Of a stretch of DNA of 64,000 bases, positions 36,629 to 49,105 are shown in pieces (within the stretch, counting starts at the first letter, position 1; each line of letters opens with the position of its first letter). Source of the stretch: Emmonsiellopsis sp. PD_33 (Eukaryota; Ascomycota; Eurotiomycetes; Onygenales; Ajellomycetaceae); contig JANTQF010000013.1 in the NCBI GenBank assembly GCA_032988165.1, positions 62,001 through 126,000 of the forward strand. The letters are read 5' to 3'. The notes under the pieces are model-generated. The model was not told the origin of the DNA. It made no database searches and saw nothing but the letters and a program-made list of their open reading frames with translations. Position numbers and translations under genes: made by a program.

Positions 36629-37089
36629 AGATAGTATCTAACCAACTGATGGTTCTACTCTTTAGAATATATGATTTAAAGTGCTCATATAATTTCAAAG
36701 TTTTTCTCATTGAAGTAGAGTCAACAGTCAGTATACTTCATTAATTATTATATTGATTGAGACTAATATAATACTATCTACCATCCTAACTTTATGAGTT
36801 TGGTGAGAAAGCAGGCAGATATATGGGAAAAGAGGCTAAGAAAAATAGGCATGGGAGGATGATGATTTAACAAGTAAGTTATAAAAGTATTATTCTTTAG
36901 ATTTATCCAATTAATTAACAGAGTACATAGAATGACTATGAGATTAATGATGATAGCAGTAATGATTAATAGTAGCTTTAATAATAAATAATTAGGGTGA
37001 CAGCTAATAATAGTATTAACATGCAGAATGTGGTGGCTTTCACAGTGCTATTAAGATTCAGAAGATTGAGAAGTAATATAAGAAACCTA
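36629..37089 (+). other. downstream coding-like region, copy A
   Basis: Short fragments (e.g. HPNFMSLVRKQADIWEKRL near 36,783-36,840) recur in copy B (about 55,526-55,580), so an additional exon or gene probably follows the transposase. The remainder is AT-rich. Confidence 0.4.
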
Positions 37090-37455
37090 CTTTCTCAGAC
37101 TTTATGTCATAGCAGCTACATGAAGGATATTTCTAAATACAAAGAAAATATTAGTAGTTATAACTCTATTATTAGCAACTGTCAGAACCTATAATATAAC
37201 TCTAATAGTAATAATAATTCTAATGTGTCAGAGTCAAGTAACATGAGAGTAATAATCTATCCTACTTAATGAGAACCTTCTGCCTTCTAGATTATAGTAG
37301 CTGTATGAAGAGTATTTCTGAATATAGAGGAAATATTAGCTATTATAACTCTACTATTAGTAACTATCAGAACCTACAATATGACTCTGATAGTAATAAT
37401 GATTCTGACATATCAGAGTTAAGTAATATAAGAGTAATAATCTACTCTACTTGAT
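37090..37455 (+). repeat. ~187-bp direct repeats at the A/B junction
   Basis: Two units; TGAAGGATATTTCTAAATAC at about 37,121 recurs as TGAAGAGTATTTCTGAATAT at about 37,306. Each unit encodes a Ser/Asn/Tyr-rich segment (SKY-x-ENIS-x-YNS-x-ISN-x-QNL). The same units recur at 55,840-56,150 and 60,090-60,260, so every boundary of the large duplications lies in or next to this repeat. Confidence 0.8.
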
Positions 37456-37639
37456 GAGAATATTAGCAAAATCTTTTTACTACATGTAGAACATATGGTA
37501 GCATGAGCACACTCATGCAGTTTTAGCAGGTATAGCAATTTATCATATGATCTTACTCAGAGCATGCAGGAGCTATCACATGCAGCTGGTCTCTTGCATG
37601 TGCCTACAGTGCAATAATTACACTAATAGTATTAATAGT

Positions 37640-38250
37640 GTAAATATTCCCAATCATGTCAACATTAATGGAGGTGTCACTGCTGCTAATAGCATCAACT
37701 ATGCTAAGATTTGTAGAGATATCTTCATTGCTACTTGCATTGAATATACTAATATTACACAGTGTATTCCTACTATTATTCACATTAATTTTGATGAAGG
37801 TATCTCTCTCACCACTTAATATCAGCTACACTAATATTAGTAGGTGTGTTCCTACCCCTATCTACATTAATATTATTAGAGGTGTCCCCATCACTACTTG
37901 CATCAGCTACACTAATGTTAGCTAGTGTGTCCCTATTCTTATTTGTATTAATATTATTAGAGGTGTCCCCATCACCACTCATATTGATTACATTAATGTT
38001 GGCCAGTGTGTCCCTATCATCACTCATATTGATTGTATTAATATTAGCTAGTGTGTCTCTACCCCCATTTACATCAATGTTGTTGGAGGTATTCCCATCA
38101 CCACTCATATTAGTTGTACTAATATTAGCCAGTGTGTCTCTACCCCTATTTACATTAATATTATCAGAGATGTTCCTATTACCACTTATATTAACTATAC
38201 TAATATTAGTTAGTATGTTTCTATCTCTATCTACATTAATATTAGTAACA
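37640..38250 (-). repeat. 81-bp tandem array, copy B left (minus-coding)
   Basis: About seven units of the same 27-codon repeat as in copy A; the minus strand reads DTLANIS and SGDGDTSNNI repeatedly. Plus-strand open frames over this region are mirror images of the repeat. Confidence 0.85.
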
Positions 38251-38679
38251 GCATCAGCAATACTCTATACTCTATTATTAATAATATTATCTTTACTGAT
38301 ACTGTCATCTATTACATATTAGTCACATTGATTATTATTATTATCTAATTCAGTAAAAGTACTATTTATCTATAATGTATAGAATCTATAAACAGTAAAA
38401 AATAAAATCAAGACAGATTAATAATCATTGAATGAATGATACCAGGTGTTGTTTGAAATAGGTAGTTGCAGTGATGAAGAGAAGAGATAGAAGAAGGAGT
38501 AAGGAAATTAAGAATACAGGCATTAAGTATGAATAAGAGTTATAGAGGAGCTATTAATAAATAACATCATAGTCTTGCTGAGAAAAATATTGGGCAAAGA
38601 GACCTCTCAGTAATAAGTATGTACTATAATAAGAGATAGTTTCATACAATAAAGATAATCAAACATTAAAAAACCATAA

Positions 38680-41100
38680 TAGTCTACACTTCTTTCATTA
38701 TGAGTACTAATGGGGTTGCCAGCAGAGTATTAGCAACTATAGAGGTAGACTCTAAGCTATAGACAGCTAGTCTGTGAAAGAATTAATATATTATTATCTT
38801 AAAAGTAGAGTTAGATCTCAAGCAAACAAGAGAAAGCATGGGAAATCTATAAAGATATATTAATTACTTTACATCTTTCTATTCATTATCCATTAGCTTG
38901 AATAAATCAAGATCTTCCACTATATCAGCATTCAGATTAGTAATAATTTTGTTTACTGTAGTTTTCTCATTACTCTTCTGGAATCCAGAAAGATTTCAAA
39001 CTCATTTTTGAATAATATGTCTCAGTATATCTCTTTACTTCTCACACATTTCCCTCTATATAGCTGTTAAATCCTTGAATTTTCCTAATTACAAATATTA
39101 GTAACAAAGATTCAATCCCATATAATCACAAAGTCTAATCCTTATGAAAGATCAAAGCTCTATTAAATCTTGATCCTATATCCCTAGACTGATCAATTAT
39201 TTATTTAAGATTTCTAATTATAAAGTACACCAAATTGATCATAATAAAGATAGGAAGGATGGCAGCAGGCTTTTATTTAGAGTACTTAAAGAACTTTCAT
39301 GTGAGTAAGTTACTTGCTAAGCCATGCTAGCCTTAGTCATAGAAAAGCTTTATAAATACCTAAAGAATATTATTAGAAAGTCATTATATACCACATTTTA
39401 AGTTCTGTGAAGTCAGTTAATAGAGATTAAGAATAATGAAAAATAGAGCTTACCCTATTCTCATCACAAATATCATCTAAGTATAGGTAAAGATAGTCCT
39501 TTAGAAGCTCTATTTATATCTTCTTCTGTAGATTTACTTCCTTTAAGTATCTACTACCAAACATACCATCAATATATACTTTAACCATTATTATATGATG
39601 ATGTCAAATTAAAGTGATATATTTAAAAATCTATCAGTATTATATTAGCATTAGAGTATTAATATGTAAGTAATATACTTAGAGGAACTACCATTCATGC
39701 CTTCTAATAGTTAGACTATTTTATTAACTAGTTTTTGAAATTAATTATATCTCCCATTTAATTCTACTGTTTGATTAACTCCTTATACCATGTCCTCCAT
39801 ACCTTTTTTATTAATTTCAACATTAGGGGCTTCTTTTCTTCTAGCTAAGATATCCACTATGATGATAGAATTTCATAGTCAGAGTACAGTCTTTCAGCAC
39901 ATAAGACTCTAACATCATTAAGAAGGGTATAATTATTATCTTGTATTTTACTTCTATCTAGTCTTTACTCTGATCCAGCCCATGTAAGATACTCTTCACT
40001 CTTCTCAGTCATATTATCTTTAATTATATTAGATGTGATAAGAGAAGTTTGACAGCTGCTAGTAAGACTCAAGAAAATCTGATCATTATGAGAACTTAAG
40101 AAAGAGCTTCTAGTTGAAAGAGATGATCTTTATAGTGATATAGAATTCTAACTTAAATAATCAGTTGATTTCAGTATTAACATCATAAAATGTAAGTAGA
40201 TCCATGTTAATATTAATAGGTAAAATCATCCTATAATAGCATTAATATTGACAGGCACAACATGATAAAGAGAATAACTCACTAGGTCTAACTCAATTCA
40301 TTTTTACTTATTTGAGGAAAGGTAAGATTTATCTTCTACATCTATATTATCATCAACTTCCTTCAAACCATCATCCTTACCCATATCCTCATTACTATAG
40401 TAATCATTAATAATAGGCTCCTACCTACACTTTGGTTCATTTCTGCCAGGTTATGCTACAGGCTTAATTTCAAACCATCTTATCAGTACAGGCTTCAAAT
40501 TTGAATATCAAAATCATATGCTATCTGAATCAATCTACCTCTAATCACTGACTTGCAGAACTCATCTCAAGCTGTGTGTCAACTAATCCTTACCTTCACA
40601 GCTTCTTTTAATGTTAATTTTAAAAGCTTTAAAGAAAAAGAGAAGACTTCAGGGATAAGAAGTGTATTAATCTAGCAGACAGTGAGGTAGAATCCAACAT
40701 AATTAGAGGTAAGAAAAGAATGGAGTAAGGTAATTTTTAAGTAATAGAATAGAAGTAAGAGAATAACTATTAGTAACTAACTGATGAGAGTTAAGTTAGT
40801 GTATAGTAGATATTTTATCAAAATAAGACATATCAATTGAAACTAGTATTATTATAATAAAAATAGTTAGTATACAGCTATCTGAAGCAGGAATGTAATA
40901 GAAAGAGAGAAATCACTAAAGATAGATATAATTAGTATAATTTTTTTCTAAAGTAATATTTTCTCCTGAAAAATAATAAGAATAATGTCAATTACAATTC
41001 ATCTTAATCTATTAGATCTTATAGTTCTGCACCATCAGCACTAATGACTGAAGTTTACCTATAATTAATTTCTTCCTTTACAATTAATCTCATATCAGCA
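38680..41100 (-). pseudogene. unidentified minus-strand gene, copy B
   Basis: Counterpart of the copy A gene. The best frame is at about 39,290-38,960, reading KPAAILPIFIMINLVYFIIRNL and later LLLIFVIRKIQGFNSYI and YYSKMSLKSFWIPEE. Upstream, at about 39,580-39,470, a piece reads VKVYIDGMFG and ends LYLDDICDENR at a GTAAGC donor, with an acceptor TTCACAG about 50 nt on. No family recognised. Confidence 0.4.
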
Positions 41101-41579
41101 CTGACTGGGCTCTATAGCTGTATATGAGTCATTCTCTTTCCAAGCAATTCATATTAGTGGCAGCCTGGCTATTAATTGATCATCTATTTGTATGTTTATT
41201 TGTTTATTGCATTCACATTCACATTTATTCATTCTGGATGTCACTGACAGGGAAAATCACTGTAGGTAGAGGTAGAGATTGGGAGTTAACATAAGAGTTA
41301 TAGCATCAGATAGTAATAATATGACAGACTATCTCCTCATCTACATACTAGTAAATTTTAGTGTATCTATTCTACTACTAATAAAAAGGCTTGAATACTT
41401 AGATATGGCCTATCACTAATTAGTCTAATTCAAATAGTTAAAAAAAGATGCTAAAATTTACTCATGCACAGACAAGGAGATAAGCATCAATCTTCCAAAT
41501 AAAGTAGGAAAGAGGTGTATATATTTAGTAGCATGAAACAGGGTAGCAGGTAATATTAAAGGAATAAATTATGATAGAG

Positions 41580-41985
41580 CTAATATTAGCACAGCTAACA
41601 CAAGTGGTGATACAGACACCTGGGCTGCTAATATTAATGTAAATGAGAGCAGGAACACACCATCCAATATTAGTATAACTCAATACAAGTAGTGGTGATG
41701 AGGATACCTCTACTAATATTAATGAAGATAATGGCAGAGACACACCAGTCAATATTAGTGTGACTAATATAAGTAGTTAAGGGGACACCTCTACCAACAT
41801 TGATAGGGACAGTGGTAGGGACACACTGGCTAATATTAGTACAGTTAATATGAGTAGCTAAGAGGATACCTCTACTAACATTAATGAGGATAGTGGCAGG
41901 AACACACCAGCTAATATTAGCACAATCAATATAAGTATCAATGGGGATATCTCCACTAATATTAATGTAGAGAGTAGCAAATAAC
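41580..41985 (+). repeat. 81-bp array in opposite orientation, copy B right
   Basis: Five units encoding RDT-x-ANIS-x-x-N-x-S-x-x-EDTSTNIN on the plus strand; inverted relative to 37,640-38,250. Confidence 0.85.
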
Positions 41986-43089
41986 ACAGTTACATAAATC
42001 AAATAGAGAAACAAAGAATAAAGACATAAAGATAGATAAAAGAAAAGTTAAAGTAATAAAGAAGTAACATTCTAAGGTTACTAGCTAATCCTACCCTTTA
42101 AAAAAATGAAAAACTAGCACTCAAAATCAACCCAGTCATACATATAAAGTAGAAGGAAAAGAGACAGTAAAAAGCTCAGATAGAGAGCTAGATCTATTCC
42201 TTGAAATTAAGTACCTAAAAATAAAGTCAATTAAATTAATTAAAAAAGATAAAGTAAGATTCATTCAGATTTTAAAGCCTTTAAATCTATCCCCTAAGGG
42301 AGGAGATCATCTAACCCTCTACTCAATTAATAATGATGGGGTTATTAGGTATAGACCCAGGCTGATCACTGATGTAGGAGGTAAAAGATAGGAGAGGGCC
42401 TAGAGGGGAAGTCTGAGATATATTATTTTAATATATATCTCATACAGTGCATTGATGGTAATTATTTCATAGGCAGTTTTCATAACATTCCCTAAAATGA
42501 CTAGAAATTTGAATATAGACAGGAAATAATCAATAGCATACTTAGCAGGCATGACAGGAGAAATCAATTCATTACACATCAGATTATTATCTATAGGATT
42601 GAACTAATAGTGCATTCATACAGAAGTATTCAGAATGAATAAAGTTAGTAGGTTTAATTACATTCTATATGTACACTACATTTCTCCCAGGCTAGGCTAG
42701 TAGTGTCTGGGCATTAGAATGAGAATTATGATAGAAGTGTGTTAGCTTCTAACCAGCAATAGACAGTGTTCAATGCTGATTAGTGAGTAATCCATATGCT
42801 AACCTATATATCATGTCAGTCTTACTACTTCTCTATTTCATGGTGTCAAAGTTTTATACATACATCTTTTATATTGAATGTGATATTAGAGGAGGGAGGT
42901 GACAGGATTTTCTTTTCAGAAAGAAAGGGAAGTAGTTTGAGGGTTTATTTCAATATAGTTATAGTCAGTATGATATAGGGAGGAGAATGTTGATGATCTT
43001 TAGTAGGAGAGAAGATACTTAAGAAAAGAGAAAAAAAAGATAGAGGAGAAATAGAAAAAAGTCAGGTATTTAGAACTTTTTACCTCTTC
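41986..43089. other. intergenic part of copy B
   Basis: Collinear with copy A 23,851-24,955; no gene recognised. A short open stretch at 42,796-42,978 is not open in copy A. Confidence 0.45.
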
Positions 43090-43400
43090 TATATATAGAG
43101 CTTTGTGAAAGCTTTTAAATCAAAAGAGGAGGAATATGACATTTCATAAAAGCATCTGAATGGAAATAGGAGGGACACAGCACTTTATGAAAGCTTAAGT
43201 TGAAAGAGGGGGGATATAGCACTTTATAAAAGCACTTGAATTGAAAGAGGAGGAATATAGCACTTTATCAAAGTACTTAAATTAAAAGGGGAGGGACACA
43301 GCACTTTATGAAAGCTCAAGTTGAAAGGGGGGAGACATAGCACTTCATAAAAGCACTTAAATTAAAAGGGAAGGAATATGATACTTTGCAAAAGCTTTCA
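43090..43400. repeat. 41-bp tandem array, copy B (~7 units)
   Basis: Same unit as 24,960-25,190 with two more repeats; units alternate between about 38 and 41 bp. Confidence 0.82.
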
Positions 43401-43769
43401 AATTTCAAATTGAATATATAACTATATGGACATATTAATCATCTAGTAAAGTATTAGTAATGATTATTCTTTCTATTAAATATCACTTTACATGAATCTG
43501 ATTCTAGCATTATTTTTTTATTTTAGTAGAAAGATACTCATATTCCTCTGAGGTTCTTCATCCTCTATTTCTCCTGCAGTGGAGTTAGTATCTTCTCCTC
43601 TTTCAGACTCTACACTTAAGACTCCTCCAAGCTTTATATCTTCATCTAATTAAGCACTCATTCTACATTATACCTACAACAGCTGCTATGAGCAATATAC
43701 TGTTGGTCCTTAATATGCCTGATATTCAGTATATCTAGATTTAACCAGGGCAGCTGATAAGAAGAGAAA

Positions 43770-44985
43770 TCCACAGAGGAGATATGCAGTATATAAATAC
43801 TCAGAGAACATTAGAATTAATAAAGATGATATATAAGATAACTAAAATAATAGTTCATCTCATACATTTAGTAATTACAGATCTTATATTTAGCTCTCAA
43901 TTAGAGATTCTCTCCCTTTTCCTCTGGGTCCATAGCAACAGACACCCCCAGCAACACCATGATACTGCGCGCACCTGGCAACAGGCCAGGTCACCAGGTG
44001 CACTGCAAACATAACCTTATGCACTCCCAGCTTTATGCACAGCATCCTTTATGCTACCCAGCTCCTCACCCCAGTCTACCCCCTCTTTGACCTGACCCCC
44101 ACCCTCACTGTCCTTAGAAGGCCCTCTTTCCCTTTGTTACCTTGTGTCATTCCTTTATCCCTTTGTTTCCTTACTTGCTGAGTGCGTCACCCCTCTCAGC
44201 GCTGGCCACAGTCTTCTCTAGTGGGGTGCAGATTGCACCCTGTCCCATTGCAAGGAACAGCTCTAGCCAACTTGTCTGGTACTCTGCAGAATATGGGTAG
44301 TGTGACACCTGCTGTGTGTGAGGTTTTTCCCCTGAAGCACAAGTAGCATGGATGGTTTTCCTAGCTAGAGATAGGATGGTAGTACCACATACCTTTTGGT
44401 GCAAGTGGTGTATAATATATAATAATAATAATAATAATAGCTCTCAATTAAGTAAATACATCAGATGAGAAAGAGACAAGCCATACTGATAGTACCAGCA
44501 CAACTAATAGAGCTATAGAGATAGACTGTACTAGTAGTACTGATACAGTAATAAAAGGTACTAGCAGCACTCACTTACAAGCAGGTAGAATAGAGACAGG
44601 TGATACTAGCACAGTTAATTAAGTAGTCTTATTCATCCATCTAGACTATAGGGTCTCTATAAAATCATCAGAAAGCCTAGGACCCAGAATGTCATTAAGG
44701 GCATTATAATAAGGAATGCTGAAAGGATCCTAAACAACTACTAAAGATAGTAAGAAAATAGAAGGATTGAAGCTCAGACAGGGCCTAGAAGATAGTAAAA
44801 GATACTTAGTAAGAGAAGAGATAAACATATCAACAGTGTAGATATATAAGATATATATATAGTGAAGAGGTAAAATATGTAGGTCATTAAGGATAGAATG
44901 AAAAGAGGAGGTTAAGGCAGAGAGATTAAAGCACACTATATGACTGAAAGATGATAAGCAAAAAAATACTAAAATATAAGTATTT
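43770..44985 (+). repeat. inverted-homology block, copy B, interrupted by a retroposon
   Basis: Homologous to 25,560-26,240 once the 534-bp insertion is removed, and inverted relative to 57,030-57,480 and 61,250-61,710. Confidence 0.7.
43904..44437 (+). mobile_element. 534-bp retroposon (SINE-like or 5'-truncated LINE) with 13-bp TSD
   Basis: Flanked by perfect 13-bp duplications TAGCTCTCAATTA at 43,891-43,903 and 44,438-44,450, and ending in an (AAT)n tail at 44,411-44,437. Variable-length target duplications with a simple A-rich tail indicate target-primed reverse transcription. Copy A has the empty site at about 25,673. The body is GC-richer than its surroundings and keeps CpGs (e.g. GCGCGC at about 43,977). 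I see no clear pol III A/B box pair at its 5' end and no protein similarity, so a SINE, a LINE 3' fragment or a retroposed transcript all remain possible. Confidence 0.8.
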
Positions 44986-45029
44986 TTCTTATATTTCTCA
45001 TCAAGTTATCACAGGCTTGGCATAACCTA

Positions 45030-45235
45030 CACTAACATTCAACTACTAATGTTGATTATTCTATAAACTATCAGCAACCACTAATAAGTAATTATGAATA
45101 TTATATCACCAACATTGAATATCATATAGTAGTAACAACTACTAATATTAGTCTACTAATATTTAATATCACATGATGCTAACATCCACTAACATTGATC
45201 TGCCAATATTTAATATCATGTAGTACTAATAACTA
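45030..45235. repeat. ~52-bp tandem array, copy B
   Basis: Counterpart of 26,275-26,475, with AATATCACATGATGCTAAC-type units. Confidence 0.72.
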
Positions 45236-45888
45236 GCCTACCTGAGCTAATATAATCAATTAAATTATACTCTGTATGGACCCCTCAACTTACAATCTGT
45301 CAAGGTTTTATAACCATATTATATGGCAAACCAGATATTATACACATATTTTATAATTAATAGATGATGTCTCTTTGGCTGATTTAGACATCTAGCTGTT
45401 CTGAAGTTGTTAACTATTATTTATTCATGTGTGTGACTAAATAGCAGGCCAGACATAAATATATATATAGATATATAATGATAATCCTACTGGCATTACA
45501 AGTTATCAGTCAATTAATGGGACAAGGAATCCACATAATCTCTACAAGTTAATCAGATGAGGGAATATGCCTGATTCCTATGATTTGATTGAATTAAAAT
45601 CAGCTGAGATATTATTATAGGCAAAAAGGAGGATATCAAAGAGGAGGTCATAGAGAGGATTGAAGTCATCAGCTGTTAGTACTATTATTAGCTGTTACTA
45701 CTATTATTAGCTGTCAGTGCATTGAAAAACACACCCAAAGTAAAGATCTATTATTATCTAGGCTAACATGTGTAATCTACTTTATTTTGATATTATATGT
45801 TATTTTGATATTATATATTATTTTAATATTGAACATTCTCAATTAATTCTAATATTACTAAGATAAGTAATCATCTGAAGCATCTAAT
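45236..45888. other. AT-rich linker, copy B
   Basis: Matches 26,476-27,113; no gene. Confidence 0.4.
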
Positions 45889-46760
45889 GCTCATCATCTA
45901 CTACATACTATACTTAATGTCTATAAAGTCTATTTCTGCATCTTATGTAATTAGTCATTACATTTATAATTCATTTCATCCTCTACTTGCATGTTAGGTT
46001 CTTATTATTCTAAATTGCTTAAATATTCACATTATCCATCATCTCATCACCAATAAGGTCTCTAAGCTCATTTTTATCATCCACTACTTATACATATATA
46101 TCATAGTTATTATAGATAATGATAGTAGACTTAGAGAGCTACAGATATCAGTGAGATACAACTTAAAGGTTAGATTCAGTAGCATCCCACTCATTCCATT
46201 CATTAGGAAGATTGATATTACTAGTATTATCACTTTTATTCCTATATATCTTCTCTATCATCTACTGAATCTACTCATTGCTGAAATGATATTAATAACT
46301 GAGCTGATCTGGCAGTTCATATTTATAGTAGTAGAAATTCTCTTAGAAATAGTGAAGGTAATACTCATTCTTGCCTTTAACCTCTTACAACTCAATACTG
46401 CTGATGAAGTTTCAGCATAGCTTACAACTCTATTATTTTAGGTAGATGATAATTATTTTGTAGTGTTCCTTTACATTAACTAGTCACTAACTTGACTTGA
46501 CCACAAAATAGATAGGCTACCTGCATCTAATATAGATAGGTCAATCCTTAAACTTCATCATCTAATAGGTTAAGAAATCTACCTCTTCTTAGTTCTATAA
46601 TAGGTTAATACATTCTGCATCATGTCAGTCAGATCATCTGATCAAATGAGTACTATAATTAAGCTTAATAAGTAATTATTACTTATTAGGGTGAAAACAG
46701 CATTAGCATTCAGATAATACTGAAAATGTCTCTGGAAGCTTATCATTAAAATAGATTTCA
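45889..46760 (+). pseudogene. unidentified plus-strand coding block, copy B
   Basis: Same frame as 27,114-27,990. The best stretch is 46,151-46,420, open for 89 codons (IPLIPFIRKI, IPIYLLYHLLNLLIAEM, LQLNTADEVSA). Further on IYLFL, TFCIMSVRSS and MSTIIKLN are readable. Not recognised. Confidence 0.42.
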
Positions 46761-47094
46761 CATTATCACTTTAACTTAATAGCTGTTAAATATTAGCCAG
46801 TGCACACATAATATATCAAAATGGATCATATAGTATTAGTAGGTATACCTCTATCAGCCTTATCATTCAGTAGGAAGCCATATTTGATCAGATCATATTT
46901 AAAATAATAGATTATTTCTTATTTGCATATTCCTCTCATATGAAATTAATAGTTAGTGTCATTTTTTTTTGATATTATACAGTGTGCATCTAGCATACTA
47001 CCTCTCTTCCCTGGCTCATATCATCATGAGTAGGGATTCAATCAGCAATGACCATTTAGTCAGTATTTACAGTCCTTATTGATTGACATGGTTC

Positions 47095-47335
47095 AAGTTG
47101 TTTTGATATTAGATGTTATTTTAATATTAAATGGTATTTTAATATTAAATAGATAGTTAAAGTAAAGTTACTAGATTGAAAGTATTGAATGAAAGCATTC
47201 TAATAAAAGTATCCTAATGAAAATGTTCTGATGAAAGTATCCTAATGAAAGCATCTAAAATTCTAAATGAAATCATATAGATGAAAGCATACAAATAAAA
47301 GGTTCTGATAAAAGCATTTAAATCAAAGTAATAAG
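47095..47335. repeat. short A-rich tandem array, copy B
   Basis: Irregular units of GAAAGTATCCTAATGAAA type; rearranged relative to copy A. Confidence 0.65.
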
Positions 47336-47472
47336 AGTCAAGTGATCACATTATGAGACTAAGATTATTAAAAGGAAAGAGTTAAGTAATCATATAGTGA
47401 GACTAACATTATTAGAATATAAAGGTCTAGTAATAGCTTATAGCACATTGTGTAGCTACCCCCATCTAACCT

Positions 47473-47481
47473 TATAAATAG
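47473..47481 (+). promoter_or_regulatory. TATA-like box before the SNF2 gene, copy B
   Basis: TATAAATAG, same relative position as in copy A, about 390 bp upstream of the former start codon. Confidence 0.35.
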
Positions 47482-48199
47482 AGCTAAACCTATTTAAGCT
47501 TTAGGGTTCAGCTCTTAGCTCAATCATTCACCTGAGAAGCTCACAAGCTTTTTAACTAACTTCTTGCAACACCATAACAGCCTAACTCATTGTTAACTTA
47601 CTACCACTACTCTACTACTAATATTAGAGATTTGAAGCTAACTTTAATGAAGAAGCTCAGCCAGTAAGTCATACTGTATTCTCTATTTATAATATTTTCA
47701 TTCTGACCTTTACATCTAGTCCTAATCTGTTGCTAACTTCCCATTACTGCCCTACTAATTTTAAAGCTAACTTTAGTGAAGAAGCTCTGAGTCAGCTAGT
47801 AAGTTATACTACATCCTCTATTTATAACATTTTTATTCTAATATTTGCACCTAGACTATCATAGTTGCCCTATCCAATGAAGCAATCAGTAAAGTTATAA
47901 GCTATACAGTATGGGATCTGAACCAGCTTAAGGCTAAATTCAATTAATAGCTTGTAGTATTCTTTAACTATCATGTGGTCAAGCAGGACACTAGCTATAG
48001 AAAGCAATTTAGAATTTGTGCTATTAATAAATGCATCAGTTAAGGTCTGTTGGATGTAATGGATATTTCTATCAGATAGACAGAGAAACCTCTTAATAAT
48101 AGTAGATGCATCATAGGTGATTACTAGATTATCATTATTAACCTCTTCAGCAAATAAGTCTATATAATAACTTAGAAATATAGTAGGGACTAGTAACCA

Positions 48200-48295
48200 T
48201 TCAATTCTAAAATAGCATTTAATCTTAAAATAGCATTCAATCCCAAAACACCATTCAATTTCAAAACACTATCTAATCTCAAAACATCCACACCA
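48200..48295 (+). repeat. 18-bp in-frame repeats, tract 1, copy B
   Basis: About five units, same register as copy A. Confidence 0.8.
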
Positions 48296-48959
48296 ATCTA
48301 TCTATCAGTTAAACCTAAAGAGCCCAGTTTTAAGTACTAGAAGCTCTTACCACTAATACAGTAAACCCCATCAGCATATCAATCAGAGAGACTAATAATA
48401 ATGGCTAGTCACAGTAGTAACTATGGGTCTTTACTATCCTTCACTTGTGCTTCAGATTTCAGAGCTATCAAATCAACACCAAATATATTTGATAACTAGA
48501 TCTAATATGTGGAGTTTCACACTATCAACTCTCTAGTAGATGAAGATAACTAGCTCACTATATGTATATTAGTAGATCTAGCATCTTACATAGCTGAGAG
48601 ACTAAACTCAGTCAATCATCTTACAAAGAAGAATCATAGTGACTAGCTGGAAGAATTAAAGAGTAATAGTATCATTCATTTCAACCTAGAGGCCCAGTGA
48701 GTCTTTCTTATAGATTCATATTATTCAGAACAGTCAGTTAATATTAGGATCAGTCAAGTAACCTCATAAATTACCTAATGTAAGGCAGCCTTCTTTGTAG
48801 ATAGAGTAACCAAACTAGATATATTATCACAGCAGTGAGCAGTTCAGTTCAAAATCCAGAAGAAATCCAATAAGCACAAACATTCAGCCAGTTTTGATGA
48901 TAATAATAGCAACACTGAAGCCTCAAAATATAATACTATTCCTACTATATCATTTAACA

Positions 48960-49105
48960 CTGAAATAGACAATTCAATTCAAATAGACAATTCAATCCTA
49001 ATAGATAATCCAATCCCAAAAGACAATCTAATCCCAAAAGACAATTCAATCCCAAAAGATGATTCAATCCCAAAAGACAATCTAATTCCAAAAGATGATC
49101 TACCA
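48960..49105 (+). repeat. 18-bp in-frame repeats, tract 2, copy B
   Basis: About eight units encoding NSIPKD/NLIPKD-type hexapeptides; the reading frame is kept. Confidence 0.85.

Larger units (their letters stand above)
19488..37455 (+). mobile_element. giant repeat copy A: Plavaka transposon with SNF2 gene (~18 kb)
   Basis: Collinear with 37,456-56,150. The offset is about 17.97 kb at the left end and about 18.75 kb at the right, the difference being mainly the 547 bp of a retroposon and its target duplication in copy B plus array-length changes. Gene order: minus-strand unknown gene bounded by inverted 81-bp arrays, plus-strand unknown block, SNF2 helicase, Plavaka transposase. No short terminal inverted repeats were recognised, so element borders are defined only by where A and B start to match. 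Whether all parts belong to one transposon or are nested elements duplicated together cannot be settled here. Confidence 0.75.

Noticed and set aside
44171..44404. Minus-strand open frame in the retroposon as a gene
   Set aside because: 77 codons without similarity, antisense to the tail orientation; the higher GC content alone makes such frames likely.
44397..44408. Pol III A box in the retroposon
   Set aside because: A TGGTGCAAGTGG match exists, but it lies at the 3' end next to the tail and no B box accompanies it; likely chance.
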